From the NCBI RefSeq assembly GCF_000411155.1, contig NZ_KE150267.1:133220-189209 (forward strand): 55,990 nt of DNA. Reading direction: 5' to 3'. Below the pieces are notes generated by a model that saw only the letters and a program-made list of their open reading frames with translations, did no database searches and was not told where the DNA came from. Origin of the DNA: Gleimia europaea ACS-120-V-Col10b. GTDB taxonomy: Bacteria; Actinomycetota; Actinomycetes; Actinomycetales; Actinomycetaceae. This document shows, piece by piece, positions 47,072-55,990 of the stretch (its first letter is position 1; each line of letters starts with the position of its first letter). Position numbers and translations under genes: made by a program.

Positions 47072-48604
47072 ATGGCGAAGTCTGATTTGGTTTTCCGCTC
47101 GGCGCTTGAGCTTGCGCAGATGTTACGTGACGGCGAGGTTTCGTCAGTTGAGGTGACCCGCGCAATGCTGGATCGTATTGCTGAGGTCGATCCGGTGGTA
47201 AACGCTTTCCTGTTTGTTGACGAGGAGGGTGCGCTTAAGACCGCTCGTGAGGTGGATGAGGCTCGTGCGGCTGGCGAGCAGCTGCATCCGCTGGCGGGTG
47301 TGCCGATTGCTCTGAAGGATAATGTTGTGACTCGGGGCGTGCCGACAACGGCTGCGTCGAGGATTTTGGAGGGCTGGGTTCCTCCGTATGATGCGACGAT
47401 TGTCGAGAAGATTAAGGCTGCGAAGCTCCCTATCGTGGGTAAAACGAATATGGATGAGTTCGCGATGGGTAGTTCGACCGAGCATTCAGCTTTCGGCCCA
47501 ACGCACAATCCGTGGGATTTGGAGCGCATTCCAGGTGGTTCTGGCGGCGGCTCGGCAGCTGCGGTGGCGGCGTTTATGGTGCCGCTTGCGATTGGTTCGG
47601 ATACGGGCGGCTCGATCCGTCAGCCTGCGGCTATGACGGGCACGGTTGGCGTGAAGCCGACGTATGGTGCGGTGTCGCGTCAAGGCATTATTGCTCTTGG
47701 GTCTTCACTCGATCAGGCGGGCCCGGTGGCGCGTACGGTGGCAGATGCCGCAGCGTTGCAGGATGTTATTGACGGTTTTGATGATCGTGATGCGGTGTCG
47801 TTGGATTATGCGTGGCCATCGATGGAGGAGGCCGCGTTGGCACCTGCGAACGCGGGGGAGCGCCCGTTGGAAGGCGTGAAGCTCGGCGTGGTTAAGCAGC
47901 TGACTGGCGATGCGTATGAAGATGACGTGGTGGCGAGCTTTGAGTCCACGCTTGAGTTCTTGAAAGACAAGGGCGCAGAGGTTGTAGAGCTTGATCTTCC
48001 CCTCCTTGGTATCGCTCTGGATGCGTATTACGTGATTATGCCGGCGGAGGCGTCGTCGAACCTCGCTAAGTTTGATGGCGTGCGGTTTGGCTTGCGTGTG
48101 GAACCGGAGCCTCCGGTTACATCGGAACGCTTGATTGCGGCTAGCCGTGGTGAGGGTTTTGGCTCTGAGGTTAAGCGTCGCATCATTTTTGGTACGCGTA
48201 TGCTGTCGAAGGGTTTCTTCGATAAGTACTTCGTACAGGCGATGCGCGTGCGTACGCTCCTGCAGGAGGAGCTGGTCGAGGCATTCGAGTCTGTAGATGT
48301 GATCGTGTCGCCAACTTCGCCTACTACGGCATTTAAGTTTGGCGAGAAGATGGATGATCCGACGCTCATGTATTTGAGTGATATTACGACTACGCCTGCG
48401 AACTTGGGCGGTATGCCGGCGATGTCGGTACCGTCTGGTGTTGCCCATGGTCTTCCGGTTGGTTTCCAGGTGACTGGCCCGGTGCGTGGTGATGATGTGA
48501 TGTACCGCGTGGCTGCTGTGGTTGAGGCGCAGGAGGATGTGGCGCATAAGAACCCGATGATTGAGGGCGTGGATGGGGCTGCGCGCGAGGGAGAGGATCG
48601 TTAG
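47072..48604 (+). CDS. gatA: Aspartyl/glutamyl-tRNA amidotransferase subunit A
   Basis: 510 residues, amidase-signature enzyme that releases ammonia from glutamine for transamidation. The Ser-cisSer-Lys triad is visible: Lys82 (IALKDNV), Ser157 (PGGSGGGS) and nucleophile Ser181 ([10 protein letters not shown]), shifted by three from S. aureus GatA. ATG follows the gatC stop by 2 nt; GGAG lies upstream. Middle gene of gatCAB. Confidence 0.97.
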   Translation: MAKSDLVFRSALELAQMLRDGEVSSVEVTRAMLDRIAEVDPVVNAFLFVDEEGALKTAREVDEARAAGEQLHPLAGVPIALKDNVVTRGVPTTAASRILEGWVPPYDATIVEKIKAAKLPIVGKTNMDEFAMGSSTEHSAFGPTHNPWDLERIPGGSGGGSAAAVAAFMVPLAIGSDTGGSIRQPAAMTGTVGVKPTYGAVSRQGIIALGSSLDQAGPVARTVADAAALQDVIDGFDDRDAVSLDYAWPSMEEAALAPANAGERPLEGVKLGVVKQLTGDAYEDDVVASFESTLEFLKDKGAEVVELDLPLLGIALDAYYVIMPAEASSNLAKFDGVRFGLRVEPEPPVTSERLIAASRGEGFGSEVKRRIIFGTRMLSKGFFDKYFVQAMRVRTLLQEELVEAFESVDVIVSPTSPTTAFKFGEKMDDPTLMYLSDITTTPANLGGMPAMSVPSGVAHGLPVGFQVTGPVRGDDVMYRVAAVVEAQEDVAHKNPMIEGVDGAAREGEDR

Positions 48605-48607
48605 GTC

Positions 48608-50098
48608 ATGGATAAGTTGATGAAGTACAGCGAGGCTGTGGAGAAGTTTGACCCGGTTTTGGGTCTTGAGGTTCACGTCGAGCTGGGTACGAAGACGAAG
48701 ATGTTTGACCAGTCGCCGAATGAGTTTGGTGGCGATCCGAACACGAATATCGCGCCGGCTTCGATTGGTTTGCCGGGTGCTTTGCCGACGATTAATAAGA
48801 CGGCGATCGAGTGGGCTATCCGTCTAGGTCTTGCTTTGAACTGTGAGATTTCGGAGGTTAGCCGGTTCGCTCGTAAGCACTACTTCTACCCGGATTTGGC
48901 GAAGGCTTACCAGATTTCGCAGGCTGCGGTTGCGGTTGCGCATAACGGCTGGGTGGATGTTGAGCTGGATGACGGCGATACGTTCCGGGTTGAGATTGAG
49001 CGCGCTCACGTTGAGGAGGACGCTGGTAAGAACACTCACATTGGTTCGGAGGATGGTCGCATTCAGGGCGCGGCGTATTCGCTGGTGGACTTTAACCGTT
49101 CTTCGGTGCCTTTGATTGAGATTGTGACGAAGCCTATCGAGGGGGCGGGAGATCGCGCTCCAGAGATTGCGTCGAAGTATGTGCAGGCTTTGCGTGATAT
49201 TGCGAGGGCGCTTGGGGTTTCTGAGGCTCGCATGGAGCGCGGTAATCTGCGTGCGGATGTGAATGTGTCGCTTCGCGAGACGCCGGAATCGCCTCTGGGG
49301 ACGCGCACGGAGACAAAGAACGTGAATACGTTCCGTGGTATTGAGAAGGCTGTGCGTTACGAGATTTCGCGCCAGGCGCAGGTGCTTGCTGATGGCGGCG
49401 AGGTAGTGCAACAGACGCGTCACTTCCATGCGGAGGATGGCACGACGTCGGCTGGTCGTAGCAAGTCGGATGCGGAGGATTACCGTTACTTCCCGGATCC
49501 GGATTTGGGGCCGATTGTGGCGAGCCCGGAGTGGGTTGAACGTTTGCGCGCGGAGCTTCCGGAGCTCCCGGCTGTGCGTCGTCGCCGGTTGCGCGATGAG
49601 TGGGGCTTCTCTGAGCTGGAAATGCGCGATGTGGTGAACGCCGGCGCTATGGATTTGATTGAGAACACGGTTTCGGCTGGAGCCTCGTCTGCTGCGGCTC
49701 GTAAGTGGTGGATGGGTGAGCTGTCTCGTGTTGCGCGCGAGGCGGACGTTGAGCTCGAGGAACTCACGGTGACCCCGGCTCAAGTGGCCGAGCTTCAAGT
49801 GTTGGTTGATGAGGGCAAGATTAATGACAAGCTTGCCCGCCAGGTGCTTGAGGGCGTCCTGGCTGGCGAGGGCGACCCGGTGGAGGTTGTGGATGCTCGC
49901 GGCCTGGCCGTGGTGTCTGATGATGGTCCTCTGATTGCGGCTGTCGAGGCTGCGATGGCGGATAACCCTGATGTCGTGGAGAAGATCCGCGGTGGCAAGA
50001 TGGCCGCTATCGGGGCTTTGATGGGTCCGGTTATGAAAGCGACGCGAGGTCAAGCCGATGCGAAGCGCGTTCGCGAACTAATCATGGAACGTATTTAA
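48608..50098 (+). CDS. gatB: Aspartyl/glutamyl-tRNA amidotransferase subunit B
   Basis: 496 residues. Kinase-like GatB core with [17 protein letters not shown], the [16 protein letters not shown] signature, [23 protein letters not shown], then the helical and YqeY-like tail domains (about 400-496). It activates the misacylated tRNA by phosphorylation. Start ATG 48608 is 3 nt after the gatA stop; ATG 48620 is an alternative. Followed by a hairpin. Confidence 0.96.
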   Translation: MDKLMKYSEAVEKFDPVLGLEVHVELGTKTKMFDQSPNEFGGDPNTNIAPASIGLPGALPTINKTAIEWAIRLGLALNCEISEVSRFARKHYFYPDLAKAYQISQAAVAVAHNGWVDVELDDGDTFRVEIERAHVEEDAGKNTHIGSEDGRIQGAAYSLVDFNRSSVPLIEIVTKPIEGAGDRAPEIASKYVQALRDIARALGVSEARMERGNLRADVNVSLRETPESPLGTRTETKNVNTFRGIEKAVRYEISRQAQVLADGGEVVQQTRHFHAEDGTTSAGRSKSDAEDYRYFPDPDLGPIVASPEWVERLRAELPELPAVRRRRLRDEWGFSELEMRDVVNAGAMDLIENTVSAGASSAAARKWWMGELSRVAREADVELEELTVTPAQVAELQVLVDEGKINDKLARQVLEGVLAGEGDPVEVVDARGLAVVSDDGPLIAAVEAAMADNPDVVEKIRGGKMAAIGALMGPVMKATRGQADAKRVRELIMERI

Positions 50099-50141
50099 GA
50101 TTCGCGAGGAGGCCGCTAGCTTCTGTGCAGGTGGCTCGCTG

Positions 50142-50175
50142 TAATGGGGGATTCCCAAATGGGAATCCCCCATTA
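50142..50175 (+). terminator. Hairpin terminator after gatB
   Basis: Perfect 15-bp stem (50142-50156 with 50161-50175, loop AAAT), 44 nt past the gatB stop. No T-run follows, so termination strength is uncertain. Confidence 0.75.
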
Positions 50176-50326
50176 CTATGGAATACTTTCTAAATCGCTG
50201 AAAGTGCGCCAAGTCACGCGCTCGGAATTTGATTCCGCCGTAGTGGCGTGACTAATTTGGTTCCGGTTCTGATCGCAGTGATTCAATCGGAGGAACTGCG
50301 AAGTAGTGCGGATCACAAAAAGTCAG

Positions 50327-50355
50327 TTGACAAGGGGTTCGAAACCTACTAGAGT
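50327..50355 (+). promoter_or_regulatory. rRNA operon promoter
   Basis: TTGACA (50327-50332), exact 17-nt spacer, TAGAGT (50350-50355), about 250 nt before 16S. This is a close match to the actinobacterial housekeeping promoter. Confidence 0.82.
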
Positions 50356-50481
50356 AGACTCTCAGTTCCGCAACGAAGCAAGTAGTTGAAACGGAACCTT
50401 TTTCAACGCCTTTCGCGGTTTTCACGAAATGTTTGGGCTCGTGACTGAGACCAAATGGTGAGAAAAGCGATTGTGTGGGTG

Positions 50482-50512
50482 TTGTTTGTGAACTCGATAG
50501 TGTGTTTTTTGT
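50482..50512 (+). promoter_or_regulatory. rRNA leader antitermination region (Nut-like)
   Basis: TGTTTGTGAACTCGATAGTG matches the box A/box C-like leader found before actinobacterial 16S genes. It is followed by a very T-rich tract (50505-50603) that extends to the mature 16S end. No gene is seen in 50176-50603. Confidence 0.55.
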
Positions 50513-50603
50513 TTTGTCCTTTTTTGTTTTGTTTTTGTTTTTTGGTTGGGGTCGCTGGGGCTGGCTTTTTTGGTTGGTTCTGGTTTTCTCTTTGTTTTGT
50601 TTT

Positions 50604-55629
<5,026 letters not shown>

Positions 55630-55798
55630 CATTACAACAATGACAAACAGGAATCCTGTTTGCTCGTAACTACTATGCAAACCACCACCAACCCACACAC
55701 GCGTGATCGTGGTTGTTACCACTGAAGCGTGTGGGACAAGCCCGCGCAGGCCATGCGGCCTGTAAACAAAGGGGGGCTGTTCGTGTTGGCTGATATTT

Positions 55799-55918
55799 TT
55801 GCGGTGGTCATAGCCACGGGGAAACGCCCAGTATTCCATACCGAACCTGGAAGCTAAGCCCGTGAACGCCGATGGTACTGCACCTGGTAGGGTGTGGGAG
55901 AGTAGGAAACCACCGCAA
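55799..55918 (+). rRNA. rrf: 5S ribosomal RNA
   Basis: About 120 nt; TTGCGGTGG at the 5' end pairs with CCACCGCAA at the 3' end. Internal CCATACCGAACCTGGAAGCTAAGCCC and GTAGGGTGTGGGAGAGTAGG match 5S. The 23S-5S spacer (55630-55798) holds no tRNA. Confidence 0.95.
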
Positions 55919-55933
55919 CCACACATAAAAACA

Positions 55934-55970
55934 TTTTGGGGCCCCACCAACACGGTGAGGGCCCCAAAAC
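55934..55970 (+). terminator. rRNA operon terminator
   Basis: TTTTGGGGCCC (55934-55944) pairs with GGGCCCCAAAA (55959-55969), with an inner CACC/GGTG stem. Sits 15 nt after 5S. Confidence 0.85.
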
Positions 55971-55990
55971 ACACCCAAAAACACACACGC

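Overview
The window comes from a moderately GC-rich actinobacterium, most likely a member of Actinomycetaceae (Arcanobacterium/Trueperella/Actinomyces-like; genus not resolved by eye). Support: a whiB1-type gene, the UPF0182 / YlbL-like protease / PPA1309 / DUF2342 neighbourhood, PdtaS, a long actinobacterial LigA, gatCAB, an actinobacterial 16S-23S-5S operon, and an 'anchored repeat' ABC locus of a type known from Actinomyces- and Corynebacterium-like bacteria. The left edge is a poly-G/GA tract and the right edge lies just past a 5S terminator, so both ends may be assembly breakpoints.

Layout. 0.3-8.1 kb: DUF2342 metalloprotease-like protein, PDZ/Lon-like membrane protease, PPA1309 protein with an odd Cys/Gly tail, UPF0182 membrane protein. 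8.7-16 kb: macrodomain protein coupled to an SMR exporter, an endonuclease-like DUF559 protein, a TM2 protein, a secreted pair (DUF6318 lipoprotein plus partner), a YchJ/SEC-C protein and a secreted coiled-coil protein. 16.7-21.1 kb: initiator tRNA-Met, TauE/SafE permease, a frameshifted membrane protein, dihydrofolate reductase, a Nudix hydrolase, an MFS transporter. 21.5-31.0 kb: the centrepiece, an 'anchored repeat' zinc/manganese-type ABC uptake locus (surface protein, ZnuA-like lipoprotein with inserted repeat domain, second membrane-anchored repeat protein, ATPase, permease, large wall protein). It starts from a leaderless promoter that carries a Zur-like box, and a perfect parS site lies inside its first gene. 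31.1-38.9 kb: thyA, EcsC-like, OsmC, DUF2505, the histidine kinase PdtaS and a glucose/mannose-type sugar ABC importer lacking its own ATPase. 38.9-50.1 kb: ligA, an FHA-FtsK/SpoIIIE ATPase, whiB1, a cardiolipin-synthase-like PLD protein, gatC-gatA-gatB. 50.3-56 kb: rRNA promoter, leader, 16S, 23S, 5S, terminator.

The most striking non-genic structure is a family of degenerate tandem repeats with a period of 82-84 nt in nine intergenic regions (about 32 units, both orientations). Each unit has two conserved boxes: GTGAGGGGAACTGGC, and about 35 nt further GCCACTTTGGGTCTGAATCG. A unit overlaps the coding end of the TM2 gene, and box-2 cores occur in the translated N-terminal extension of the anchored-repeat ATPase. 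I do not recognise this family; its function is unknown.

Working together: the 21.5-31 kb locus looks like a surface metal-capture relay, in which HxH-containing surface domains pass metal to the ZnuA-like lipoprotein and on to the permease/ATPase under zinc control. The sugar ABC genes probably borrow an MsiK-type ATPase encoded elsewhere. gatCAB and the tRNA/rRNA genes serve translation.
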